Positions 39,192-50,421 of a stretch of DNA of 55,804 bases are shown here, piece after piece. This stretch comes from an uncultured Clostridium sp. GTDB taxonomy: Bacteria; Bacillota; Clostridia; TANB77; CAG-508. The translations under genes were made by a program, and so were the position numbers. The notes under the pieces were generated by a model that ran no database searches, was not told the origin of the DNA, and worked only from the letters and a program-made list of their open reading frames with translations. Every line of letters starts with the position of its first letter. The stretch's first letter is position 1. The stretch is from contig CAMMDS010000002.1 in NCBI GenBank assembly GCA_946495655.1, positions 92,984-148,787 on the forward strand, in the 5' to 3' direction.

Positions 39192-41946
39192 TTAATTAAT
39201 CCAAGGTACTCTTTCTCCAATAGTTTTTGTTTTTCCAAATTTTAATTCGTTTAATTTCTTTTGTGCTTCAATTATTACAAGTGGTAATATTGAAATACCT
39301 AAAGTAAACATCCATTGACTTCCTGTTAAAGGAACTAAACTAAATATATCTGCGAATATTGGAACCACTGCAACAATGATTGTAAGTAATGTACCTAATA
39401 TAAAAGCACCAATAAGATATTTATTTTCTAAAAGACCAACTTTGAATATAGATTCATCACTTTTAACATTCAAACTATGTACTAATTCAAGCATTCCTAA
39501 TGCTATGAATGCCATTGTTCTTCCTACTTCTAATCCATATAGATTATTACCTATACTAAAAGCAACTAAAGTTAGCATTCCTATCATTATGCCCTCTACA
39601 ATAATTTTTCCCCATAATCCATCTGCAAATATACTCTTTTTATTATCACGTGGTTTTTTATTCATTATATCTTCATCTGGTTTTTCGAGGCCAATTGCTA
39701 TTGCAGGTAACGAGTCTGTAACTAAATTTATCCATAATAGTTGTATAGCAAGGAGAGGAGCTTTTAAGCCTAGTAATAATCCCATAAAAATTGTTACTAT
39801 TTCCCCTATGTTGGTTGCAATCAAAAAATGTACTGCTTTTTTTATGTTTTCAAATATATTTCTTCCTTGCTTTACAGCTTCAACAATGGTTACAAAATTA
39901 TCATCTGCCAAAATCATATCCGAAGCATTTTTTGCAACATCTGTTCCATTTTTCCCCATAGCAATACCTATGTCTGCTTTTTTCAATGCTGGAGCATCAT
40001 TTACACCATCTCCTGTCATTGCTACTACTGCTCCCTTTTCCTGAAATGCTTCTACAATACGAACTTTATGTTCTGGAGAAACTCGTGCGAATACAGAATA
40101 TTTTGATATATTTTTTTCTAACTCTAATTGTGATAAATTATCTAATTCTTTACCAGTTATGGCTAAATCATTGTTTCTCAATATTCCCAAGTCTTTAGCT
40201 ATAGCCTTTGCCGTCAAAATATGGTCTCCTGTAATCATAACTGTTTTTATTCCAGCTCTTTTACATATTGATACTGCCTCCTTTACTCCTTCTCTTGGCG
40301 GATCTATCATTCCAATTAATCCGGACAAAAGTAAGATTGTTTTCTATACTTTGACTATCTATATTTGTTGGTAGTCTTGGCATTATTGAATATGCTACTG
40401 CTATTACTCTTAGAGCATTATCAGCCATCATACTATTCGTCTTTTCTATTTTTTTAATATCTTCACCATTTAATGTATGTACTTCACCATTTAATGAATA
40501 TCTAGTACAATGTTTTAATAAAACATCTGGAGCTCCTTTTGTTATTACTAAAACACTATCTTTTTCAATATTATTTAATAGTTTTAAATCAGTTTTATTT
40601 TCAAGTAATATCTTTTCTAAAGCACTTTGCTCATTCGAATTACTATCTCTTATTTTATTAGTATTTTTCTCTTGTAGATTAAATTTATGTATTGTACTCA
40701 TCATTTTTCTATCTGAATCAAAAGGTATATCACTAATCCTATTAAATTTTTGATACAACCTTTCTTTGAATTTTCCTTGCTGTTTTGCTGCATTTACGAT
40801 AGCAAGCTCAGTTGCTTCACCTACACCTTCTTCAACATCAGTACACATACTTCCAAGTTCTAGAATTAGATTCTTTTGCAAATATAGGCTTTCCCCTTTA
40901 ATGTCCATTACTTTAGTTACTTGCATTTTATTTTGTGTTAATGTTCCAGTTTTATCAGAACAAATTACACTACTGCTACCAAGTGTTTCTACAGCAGGCA
41001 ATTTTCTTACTATACTATTTTTCTTTGCCATTCTAGTAACACCAATTGAAAGCATTATTGTTACTATTGCAGGAAGTCCTTCAGGAATTGCCGCTACTGC
41101 TAGACCAACAGATGTCATAAACATTTCTATAGGTTCTATTTTTTTAAGCAATCCTATAACAAATATAACTGCACAAATACATAAGCATGCTATTCCAAGT
41201 GTTCTACCCACTTCTCCAAGTTTTCTTTGGATTGGAGTTTCAGGTGCTTCATTTGTTATAATCATTTTAGCAATTTGTCCAACTTTAGTATTCATTCCAG
41301 TATCTGTAATAATTGCTTCTCCATGTCCATTTACTACTATTGTATTTGCAAATGACATATTCAAAGTATCTCCTATAGGAGTTTTATCATCAAGTAATAC
41401 ATTAGCATCTTTAGTTACTGGAACAGTTTCTCCTGTTAAACTTGATTCTTCTATTTTTAAATTTTGACTATTTATTAATCTACAATCAGCAGGTACAAAA
41501 TTTCCAGCCTCTAAAAGTACTATATCGCCAGGTACTACTTCTGTACTTCTTATTGTACTAATTCTTCCGTTTCTTCTGACTTTTGCAACAGGCGCTGACA
41601 TATCCTTCAAAGCTTCTAATGATTTTTCAGCTTTTGCTTCTTGTACAAGTCCCATTATTGCATTCAAAACAACTATTGATATTATAATTATTGAATCTAT
41701 GTAATCATTCTCTCCTTGCACAAAAGAGACCAGAGCTGATACAATTGCTGCAATTATCAGAATTATAATCATAAAGTCTTTAAATTCTTTTATAAATCTA
41801 ATAAATATATTTTCTTTTTTCTGCTCATCTAATTTATTAGGTCCATGTTTATTTCTCCTAGTTTCCGCTTCTTCTTTAGTCAAACCACTCTCAATGTTTG
41901 TCCTAAGTTTCCTTGCAACTTCATATATATTAAAAGACTGCCACAT
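39192..41946 (-). CDS. Calcium-type P-type ATPase, interrupted by +1 shift at CGG (40321-40323)
   Basis: MWQSFNIYEVARKLRTNIESGLTKEEAETRRNKHGPNKLDEQKKE...SSVICSDKTGTLTQNKM...NNLTFV then +1 frame GLIGMIDPPREGVKEAVSICKRAGIKTVMITGDH...MTGDGVNDAPALKKADIGIAMG. Confidence 0.95.
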
Positions 41947-42025
41947 ATATATCAACTCTCCTTTGTTTAGGTTATATTAATATATATGCCGCAGCTTTAT
42001 ATTTTATGACTATTTTTTTGTTTTT

Positions 42026-42056
42026 TGAGAAATTGGGGTCTGTCCCCAATTTCTCA
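42026..42056 (-). repeat. GGGAC-core palindromic repeat, class 1 copy f
   Basis: tgagaaattggggtctgtccccaatttctca. Confidence 0.9.
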
Positions 42057-45000
42057 TCCAAGTTTCATAGAAAGCAATTTACTTACTCCGTTTTCTTCCA
42101 TTGTTACTCCATATACTGTATTTGCTGCTTCCATTGTACCTTTTCTATGTGTTATTACTAAGAATTGTGTTTCTTTACTAAACTTCTTTAAATATTCTGC
42201 AAATCTATATACATTTACATCATCAAGTGCTGCTTCTATTTCGTCCAATACACAGAATGGAGCTGGATTTATTTTTAGAATTGCAAATAAAAGTGCTATT
42301 GCAGTGAATGCTTTTTCACCTCCAGATAAAAGCATCATGTTTTGTAGCTTTTTACCTGTTGGTTGTACTTGTATATCTATTCCACACTCTAATACGTTTT
42401 CTTCATCTTCTAGTTTTAATTCTGCTTTTCCACCACCAAATAATTCTACAAATACTTCATTAAAGTTTTTATTTATTTGTGCAAATTTTTCTATGAATTG
42501 TTGTTTCATTGTTTGTGTCATGTCTGCAATTATTTTTCTTAGTTTTGCCCCTGTATTTTCTAAGTCCAAACGTTGTTCACACATAAAATCATATCTTTCT
42601 TTTGTTTTCTTATATTCCTCTATACTATCTATGTTAATGCTTCCAAGTTCTTTAATATGATTACGTAGTAAATTTACATCTCTTGCTGCTTTTTGTACAT
42701 TTTGTGGCTTATCAAATCCTTCTGCATTATTCGGTGTTAATTCATATTCTATCCATAAATTATTAACAACTTGCTCAAGGTCTTGCTCTAATTTTGTTTT
42801 CTTTACATCTAATTTTACAATTTGACCTTTTAGTTCCTCTATTACATTAAATTCATCGTTTATTTTTTGCTCTGATGATTTTAGTTTTTCACTTTTTTCC
42901 AATCTGTCATTTTTTAAGCTTTCCACTATATTAGAGCTATTTTCAACATCAGATTTTATTTTTATAATTTCATTTTCCAAATCCGTTATCTTTTGCTCTA
43001 AATTACTATTTTCTTCTAATACTTCAGAAATATTTTTTTCTTTATTTTCAATTCCTGATTTATTTAATTCAATATCTTTATTAATTCTGTCTACCATTTC
43101 ATCTATAGATGTTCCACTTTCATCAAAAGATGATACAGATATTTTTAAATTTGTAATATCAAAGTTCAAATCATCTATATATTTTTGATTATCTTTGTTA
43201 TTTAAAGCAAATTCTTCTACAATTTTACTAGTTTTTTCTATCTCTTCATTCAAATAATTTATTTCTTCTTCTTTTTGCTCTTTTTCAGTTCTATTATCTA
43301 TTTTTTGTTTTGCAAGTCCTTCTAATTCTTTCTTTAGTTTTTCTCTTCTTTCTTCTAGTTTAGTTATTCCATCTTCTATATTTAACATTTTCTGATTTTC
43401 AGCTGCATATGAGACCTCAATATCTTGAAGTTCTTTCTCTAGTCTAGTTACTTCTTCTATTACATCTGTTACAGATTCTGTATATTCTTTCTTTTCTTTA
43501 TTTAGCTTCTCTATTTTGTTATTTATTTCTTTTAACTCTTTTTCTAAAGATTCGATTTCTCTACTTCTTCCTAAAATATTTACTGTTTTTGTTTGTATTG
43601 AACCTCCAGTAATTGCTCCAGTATTACTAACTATATCTCCATCCAGTGTAACTATCCTAAAAGAATAAGAATTTTGCTTTGCTATTTGAATAGCAGTATC
43701 CATATTTTCTACAATAAGAGTTCTTCCTAATAAATTAAGAACAATTTGCTCATACTTTTTATCACATTTTACTAAATCTGAAGCAACTCCAATTACACCT
43801 TCTGTATTATTTCTAATGATTCTATCTATTTTTTTCCCTCTAATTGAAGAAACTGGCAAAAAAGAAGCTCTCCCTAGTTTATTATTTCTTAAATGTTCTA
43901 CTAGCTTTTTAGCATCCTCTTCTGTGTCTGTTACTATATTTTGAAGAGCTTGTCCTAAACTCATCTCAATAGCTGTTTCATATTTTTTATCAACTGAGAT
44001 AAGATTTGCTAAAACTCCGTTCATCCCTTTATTTAATACAGGATTTTTCTCACAATCGACAAGTAGAGTTTTTACACTTCTCATATATCCTTCTTTTTCT
44101 TTTTCTGTCTCTATTAAAAATTTTAATCTAGAATCTTTCATTCGAGATTCATACATAAGGTTATTTAATTTGGTATCAAATTCTTTTATTTTTGTCATGC
44201 TCTTTTCTTTTTGGCTTGATTTTTCTTGTAAAGTTGTTGTCATTTCATTTTTCTTACGTTCAATTTCATAAAAATCTTTTCCTTTTTCTTGTTTTTCATC
44301 TCTTGTACGATCAATCTCTAATGTTAAACTATCAATTTCTGTTTTAGTTACTTTTTCTCTTTTTTCTATATTTTCTAAGTTTGTATCTAAACTGCTTATT
44401 TCTGAAATAATTTCATATTTTCTATCTGTATTGTTTTCTATAATTTGCTTTTTTCCTTCTATTTCTAGTTCTTTATCTGATAATTTTTTAGTCAACTCTT
44501 CCAATTCTTTTTGTTTGTCATTTAATTCTTTTTGGAACTTTTCTCTATTTTGTGATAGATTCTCTTTTTTGTCTAATTTTTGTTTTTGTTCATTTTCTAA
44601 TTCAACAATTCTTGTCTTTACTTCTTCTATTTCTTTTTCTAATCTTTCTTTATTTGTAATATTATTTTGTATTCTTTCTTTTGAAATACCAATTTCTGAA
44701 TTTATTTTTTCTATTTTATTTGTACTCTCAAATCCTAAATTTTGCATTTCTTCTATTTTAGAAGTAATGTCATCAATTTCTACTTTTAGTGATTCTTTTG
44801 CTTTTTGTAAGTTCTCCATTTTTTCATTTTCTTCAGTATTTTGGTTTTCTACAATTTGTATATCTTCTACTATCTTCTCTAATTTTTCTTTGTATTCATT
44901 AATATTATATAAAAATAGTCCTACTTCAATATTTTTTAATTCTTCACGTAAATCCAAATATTTTCTTGCTTTTTCAGACTGCAATTTAAGTGGTTCAATA

Positions 45001-45602
45001 TTAGATTCTATCTCAGACAAAATATCATTAATTCTTAATAAATTTAATTTAGTTTGTTCTAATTTCTTTTCAGATTCTGCTTTTCTTGTTCTATACTTCA
45101 CAATACCAGCTGCTTCTTCAAAGATTTTTCTCCTATCCTCCGATTTATTACTTAAAATCTCATCTATTTTACCTTGTCCAATAATACTATATCCATCTTT
45201 GCCAATACCTGTATCCATAAATAACTCTAATACATCTTTTAATCTACAAGGTACTTTATTTATGAAATATCCTGTTTCTCCACTTCTATATAACTTTCTA
45301 GTTACTGTAACTTCTGAATATTCAATAGGAAGTTTCCCATCTGTATTATCTATTACCATAGATACTTCAGCAAATCCTAATGATTTTCTTGCTTGAGTTC
45401 CAGCAAAAATGACATCTTCAGACTTTGACCCTCTTAAAGACTTCATACTTTGCTCACCAAGCACCCATCTTATAGCGTCTGAAATATTACTTTTTCCTGA
45501 ACCATTTGGTCCAATAACTGAAGTAATACCACTTTTAAATTCTAATATAGTTTTATCTGCAAAGGATTTAAATCCTTGTAACTCTAATCTTTTTAAATAC
45601 AT
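42054..45602 (-). CDS. smc: chromosome segregation protein SMC
   Basis: MYLKRLELQGFKSFADKTILEFKSGITSVIGPNGSGKSNISDAIRWVLGEQS...LSGGEKAFTAIALLFAI. Confidence 0.98.
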   Translation of the reverse strand: MYLKRLELQGFKSFADKTILEFKSGITSVIGPNGSGKSNISDAIRWVLGEQSMKSLRGSKSEDVIFAGTQARKSLGFAEVSMVIDNTDGKLPIEYSEVTVTRKLYRSGETGYFINKVPCRLKDVLELFMDTGIGKDGYSIIGQGKIDEILSNKSEDRRKIFEEAAGIVKYRTRKAESEKKLEQTKLNLLRINDILSEIESNIEPLKLQSEKARKYLDLREELKNIEVGLFLYNINEYKEKLEKIVEDIQIVENQNTEENEKMENLQKAKESLKVEIDDITSKIEEMQNLGFESTNKIEKINSEIGISKERIQNNITNKERLEKEIEEVKTRIVELENEQKQKLDKKENLSQNREKFQKELNDKQKELEELTKKLSDKELEIEGKKQIIENNTDRKYEIISEISSLDTNLENIEKREKVTKTEIDSLTLEIDRTRDEKQEKGKDFYEIERKKNEMTTTLQEKSSQKEKSMTKIKEFDTKLNNLMYESRMKDSRLKFLIETEKEKEGYMRSVKTLLVDCEKNPVLNKGMNGVLANLISVDKKYETAIEMSLGQALQNIVTDTEEDAKKLVEHLRNNKLGRASFLPVSSIRGKKIDRIIRNNTEGVIGVASDLVKCDKKYEQIVLNLLGRTLIVENMDTAIQIAKQNSYSFRIVTLDGDIVSNTGAITGGSIQTKTVNILGRSREIESLEKELKEINNKIEKLNKEKKEYTESVTDVIEEVTRLEKELQDIEVSYAAENQKMLNIEDGITKLEERREKLKKELEGLAKQKIDNRTEKEQKEEEINYLNEEIEKTSKIVEEFALNNKDNQKYIDDLNFDITNLKISVSSFDESGTSIDEMVDRINKDIELNKSGIENKEKNISEVLEENSNLEQKITDLENEIIKIKSDVENSSNIVESLKNDRLEKSEKLKSSEQKINDEFNVIEELKGQIVKLDVKKTKLEQDLEQVVNNLWIEYELTPNNAEGFDKPQNVQKAARDVNLLRNHIKELGSINIDSIEEYKKTKERYDFMCEQRLDLENTGAKLRKIIADMTQTMKQQFIEKFAQINKNFNEVFVELFGGGKAELKLEDEENVLECGIDIQVQPTGKKLQNMMLLSGGEKAFTAIALLFAILKINPAPFCVLDEIEAALDDVNVYRFAEYLKKFSKETQFLVITHRKGTMEAANTVYGVTMEENGVSKLLSMKLG

Positions 45603-45616
45603 TTTCTTCTCCTTTT

Positions 45617-45673
45617 TGTCGTTATAGGGACAGGCCTTAAAACGACAACCTTGTCGTTTTTTGGACAGACCTT
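45617..45673 (+). repeat. GGGAC-core palindromic repeat, class 2 copy c
   Basis: ttgtcgttatagggacaggccttaaaacgacaaccttgtcgttttttggacagacc. Confidence 0.85.
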
Positions 45674-45882
45674 TATTGCCATTTTATTAAATTTTGTAAA
45701 CTATATTTTATCACATAATTACATTAATCTAATAATCTATAAATTTCATATAAATTTAAAATATTTTACTTGGTAAATTATATAGTAAATTTAGCTTTTT
45801 TTCAACAAAATTTTATCTAAATTTTGCTATTACAGTTAATAAGGATTTGCTAATTTGTCTTAATTTAGTAAATTTAATACAA

Positions 45883-46074
45883 AATAATGCAACAGTTATA
45901 AAAAAAGTATGAAAATATGGAATGGAAAGTGATTTGAACATATAAATTCTTAATAAATTTTATGGAAAGAGTTCATCTTTGATGGAAGGGTGCCATAAAA
46001 TTTATTTAGAATTTGTGTGATAATCAGCTTGACCGACATATTTGAAATACTTTTTTTATAACTGTTGCATTATT
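45883..46074. mobile_element. ~190-bp palindromic element (MITE or structured RNA)
   Basis: Perfect 28-bp terminal arms aataatgcaacagttataaaaaaagtat (45883-45910) / atactttttttataactgttgcattatt (46047-46074); inner nested arms attcttaataaattttatgg / ccataaaatttatttagaat. Confidence 0.75.
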
Positions 46075-46242
46075 TGGCCAAATAGATTCTATTACTAAGT
46101 TTTACCATATAAAAGAAGATTTTTATTAAATAATTCCTATAAAGATATAAAAACAACACATATTTAGATAACAATTATAAATTTAATGTTAACTAAATTG
46201 TGTTGAATTTATATTTTTTATCTCTATACTTGTAGTAAAAAT

Positions 46243-46581
46243 TTAAGACGCGTTACTTTTTCTATTGAAATACTCTATCATATGAATTATAGTGTCCTGA
46301 TTATTCGGTTTTAATTTGTCAAATCCAAACAAAGCACTATTTATTGTTTTTTTACCTTTGACATCTAAGTATTCACTAAAAATTTCATCAAGACCTATAT
46401 TAAATAGATTGCACATTTTTACTAATACTTCATATGATGGTTTGGACCTGTCTTGCTCGATGTCTCCAATATATCTAGGTGAACACTCAATTGCTTCAGC
46501 TAATTTTTCTTGTGTATATCCATGACTTTTTCGTATTGCCTGAATATTTTTTCCAATTTTTATTACCCTTGCCTTCTTCAT
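46243..46581 (-). CDS. XRE-type HTH transcriptional regulator
   Basis: IGKNIQAIRKSHGYTQEKLAEAIECSPRYIGDIEQDRSKPSYEVLVKMCNLFNIGLDEIF. Confidence 0.92.
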   Translation of the reverse strand: MKKARVIKIGKNIQAIRKSHGYTQEKLAEAIECSPRYIGDIEQDRSKPSYEVLVKMCNLFNIGLDEIFSEYLDVKGKKTINSALFGFDKLKPNNQDTIIHMIEYFNRKSNAS

Positions 46582-46734
46582 ATTCTACCCCTTCTCATAA
46601 AAATTTCAATTATATGATAACAAAGGTAACAATTATATAAAACGAATTATATGCGTATTTTGTACTTATATGTTTCTGTTTACAATGCATTAAAATTACT
46701 GAAAACTAAATATTTACATATGATTTAGATTTTA

Positions 46735-48000
46735 CTAAATTTTTTCAATAATTTTTTCTGCTGACAAATATTTTAATTCTCTTTTTTCCATTAAAATTTC
46801 ACCATTTACAATTGTAGTTTCAACATTTTTACCATCTGTATTATATACTAGATTTGATATTATATCGTTATTTGGTATCATCTTTATATTATCCATATTA
46901 GGAGTAATATCTACGATTATTATATCCGCTTCTTTTCCCTCTTCTATACTTCCAATTCTATTATCCATTCCTAATAATTTAGCACCATTTATTGTAGCCA
47001 TTTTAATTGCTTCTTTTGAATCAATTCTTTCTTCATTTTCATGTATACCTCCTTGAATCAATGCTGCTATTTTCATTGTTTCAAACATATCTAAATTATT
47101 TCCAGAGCCTTGGCCATCTGTCCCTAATCCTACAAGTATTCCTTGTTTTTTATATTTTGTAATATCTGCTATTTTACATCCAAGTCTTAAATTTGATAAT
47201 GGATTATGTGATATACCGCAATCCATTGTTTTTAAAATTTCTATATCTTCATCATTTAATTTTACTCCGTGTGCTAATATTGTATGTATTCCATCAAAAT
47301 ATCTTTTTAAAACTTTTGAAGCACTCTCTCCATGTAATTTCTTTATATCTTCTATTTCATTTATGCTTTCTAAAAAATGAACATGTATTGGTAAATTATA
47401 TTTTATTGCTAGTTCTCTTGCTGTAATAAGGACCTTTCCTGAACATGTATATAGCCCATGTGGTGCTACAGTATAAGTTATTAGTTCATTTTCTGTATCT
47501 CTAGTTTCATAAAGATTTATAAATTCTTTAATTCTTTTTTCTGAAGCTTCTTCCCCATCATTATCCATAAGTACTCTTGTAAGCATTGCTCTCATTTTAC
47601 TTTCTGTGAGTGCTTTTCTTATTTGTTCAGAAAAGAAATAATGATCATTTACACAAGTAGTACCTGTAGAAATCATTTCTATAATAGATAACATACTCGC
47701 ATTATATACATCTTCTTCTGTAAGTTTTGCTTCTATTGGCCATATTTTTTGATTTAGCCAAGTATATAAATCGCATCCCTCAAAAGTTCCTCTGAATATG
47801 CTCATTGCAATATGTGCATGAGTATTAATAAGTCCGGGCATAACAACTTTATTTGAAGCATCTATTACTTTTTCATTTTCTATTTGATTCAAATTTTCTT
47901 CGATTTTCTCAATCTTATTTTTTTGTATTCGTATATCAACTTTTTTTACTTTCACATCATCATTTTCAAATATAATAACATTTCCATTTTTTATTAACAT
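46735..48000 (-). CDS. mtaD: amidohydrolase, MTA/SAH deaminase-like
   Basis: VMPGLINTHAHIAMSIFRGTFEGCDLYTWLNQKIWPIEAKLTEEDVYNASMLSIIEMISTGTTCVNDHYF. Confidence 0.88.
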   Translation of the reverse strand: MLIKNGNVIIFENDDVKVKKVDIRIQKNKIEKIEENLNQIENEKVIDASNKVVMPGLINTHAHIAMSIFRGTFEGCDLYTWLNQKIWPIEAKLTEEDVYNASMLSIIEMISTGTTCVNDHYFFSEQIRKALTESKMRAMLTRVLMDNDGEEASEKRIKEFINLYETRDTENELITYTVAPHGLYTCSGKVLITARELAIKYNLPIHVHFLESINEIEDIKKLHGESASKVLKRYFDGIHTILAHGVKLNDEDIEILKTMDCGISHNPLSNLRLGCKIADITKYKKQGILVGLGTDGQGSGNNLDMFETMKIAALIQGGIHENEERIDSKEAIKMATINGAKLLGMDNRIGSIEEGKEADIIIVDITPNMDNIKMIPNNDIISNLVYNTDGKNVETTIVNGEILMEKRELKYLSAEKIIEKI

Positions 48001-48125
48001 TTCACTATCTCCTATCAAATCAATTTTTTAAATTATACATTCTCGCTATTAAAAAAGCAATCTATATATATTATTTTTTTATTTAATCAGTTGCTTAAAG
48101 GTTTTATAGAAATTTCACACTTAAA

Positions 48126-48307
48126 CCTAAGTAATATGTATATTTATAAAATTTTTGTAGTGACGCGTAAGCGACCAAACGAGCTTTGAAAAAGCGAGTG
48201 CGATTTGGAGCAACCTTCCTGCGATTAAAAAAATTTATTTTTTTTAATCATCAGAAGGTTTGCGACACCAAGGAACAAAAAAATTTGAGAAATATACATA
48301 TTACCTA
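48126..48307. ncRNA. candidate structured RNA / palindromic element
   Basis: Outer arms 48126-48156 / 48278-48307; internal stem 48212-48226 / 48246-48260. Confidence 0.45.
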
Positions 48308-48939
48308 GATTTTTATACTAACTATATTTTATAATAATATTTAACCAATTAAATGAAGCTATAGAAATAATATCTATAGCTCCATTTATCATAAAACTGA
48401 TATTAATCTCCAGCTAAAACTAATATACCTAATTTATAACCTAATGGACATTACTGCCCAAATAAGCTAGATCACCAAATATATTAATCAGTTGCTCGAC
48501 TACAAATGCACTCATAATAGCCATATTCATCCATGTATGGACTAATAACAACCATTATAAAATACAAGAATAATCTTAACTTCGAATATATTACATATGT
48601 TTCAACCATACTTCTACAAAAATCACATCTACAAAAAATATTTAAGTAAACACAATTAAAATTGTATAGCTATAGCACAAATAATATACTCTTTCATCGC
48701 CGACATATAATAATATAAGGTCATTACACTATTATACATCTTTGCTCGAATAATATAAAACATTTAAATTTAACATCTCATATTACTCTTAGTTCAACTA
48801 ATATCAATCTTATGCTATTATTATGCTCTAAATTTTTTTTATTATTCATTTTATTTTTATTATTTATTGTATTTTTTTCTTTTTTATAGTATTATTAAAT
48901 TACATAATACTTAAGAAAAATTTGAAAGGAATATTTTTA

Positions 48940-49873
48940 ATGAGAAACGAAAAATTTGATTTTTATAGTCCAATAAATTTAAAATCATATAATTTAGATA
49001 AAACTATGAGATACCAATTAGATATTTTAGGTAATTTAGATTTTTTTACTCGTAGACATAGTGAAAATGTAGCAAACTTAGTTTGTAGAATTTGCGAATA
49101 TTTCCATTTTAATACAAAATTTACTATTTATTGTACAATTTGTGCCTATTTACATGACATTGGTAAACTCTTTATTCCATCAAAAATATTAAATAAACCT
49201 GATAGATTAACTGATGAAGAATTTGAAATCATGAAAACTCATACTACAAAAGGTTATGAAATGTGCATGAAAGATTTAAAACTTAGACCTTATGCTATAG
49301 GACCATTAGATCACCATGAGGCTTTAAATGGTACTGGTTATCCTAATCGGAATTACTAAGATTCCAATGGAAGCTCAAATTATTCGTGTTGCTGATGAAT
49401 ATGATGCAATCGTAACTAAAAGACAATATACAACTCACGTTAACATTTCAGAAACTTTAAAAGATTTAATAAAAGATGCTCAACCAGACCCAAAATTTGT
49501 AGCTTTAGACCATTTAGCCCAGAATTCTAAAGTTGGTAAAATTAATAAGCGTGTTTTGAAAATGTTATTTAAAGTTGTAATAGATGATATTTTATATGAA
49601 ATTAGCTGTTTATATGAATATTTAGATTATCTAAAAGAGAATATTAAAAGATTAGAACTTATTTGTAAATACTCAGAGAAAATGGAAGAAGCAAAAACAG
49701 ATAAAAAGAAAAATTACTACAGAGAGGGAATGAAAATGCTTTTTCAAATTGATGAAAATTTTGATAATTACAAACAAGTATATGAAGATTATAAAAATGC
49801 ATTGAAGATTAGAAAAGAAAGAGTAGACAAATTATATAACGAAATAAAAATTATTAAAAAATTAGAAGTTTAA
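48940..49873 (+). CDS. HD-GYP domain protein, interrupted by +1 shift at CGG (49348-49350)
   Basis: RRHSENVANLVCRICEYF...AYLHDIGKLFIPSKILNKPDRLTDEEFEIMKTHT...[14 protein letters not shown] then +1 frame [27 protein letters not shown]. Confidence 0.92.
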
Positions 49874-49874
49874 C

Positions 49875-49911
49875 AATTGAGCCATTGGGATTAACCCCTT
49901 TGGCTCAATTT
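49875..49911 (+). terminator. terminator hairpin
   Basis: attgagccattggg...cccctttggctcaatttt. Confidence 0.8.
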
Positions 49912-49938
49912 TCTCTTAACTTTTTATTTTACCCAAAT

Positions 49939-50286
49939 TTATTCTAAGCCGAAACTTACTCCTAAAGCATTATTTACTTGTGATATTATATTTTCGTCAT
50001 CTATATGCCCTATTTTTTCTTTTAATCTGCTTTTATCTATTGTTCTAATCTGTTCTGCTAAAACTACAGAATCAGCCTTTAGTCCATTATTTTGAGAGCC
50101 AATTTCTATATGAGTGGGTAATTTATTTTTTCCTGTTTGTGATGTGATTGCTGCTGCTATAACAGTTGGACTATGTTTATTTCCAACATCATTTTGTATT
50201 ATTAATACTGGTCTTATACCGCCTTGCTCTGATCCAATAACAGGACTTAAATCTGCATAAAACATATCTCCTCTTTTTATTACCAT
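49939..50286 (-). CDS. mazF: MazF/PemK-family endoribonuclease toxin (NdoA-like)
   Basis: [62 protein letters not shown]. Confidence 0.95.
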   Translation of the reverse strand: MVIKRGDMFYADLSPVIGSEQGGIRPVLIIQNDVGNKHSPTVIAAAITSQTGKNKLPTHIEIGSQNNGLKADSVVLAEQIRTIDKSRLKEKIGHIDDENIISQVNNALGVSFGLE

Positions 50287-50421
50287 ATTCTTCACTCCTA
50301 ATAGTTCTATATTTAAGGTCTATAATTTGATATATTTTAAAAATTAGTTTGAGATATTTTTTGATTTAATTATTATAATTGTGTAGCTGGCTCTATTCTA
50401 TCAAGTTTTCTCTAATTGTAA

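Noticed and set aside
39376-40044. 222-aa + strand ORF over the P-ATPase gene
   Set aside because: Antisense to conserved TM/P-domain coding sequence; no RBS or family resemblance.
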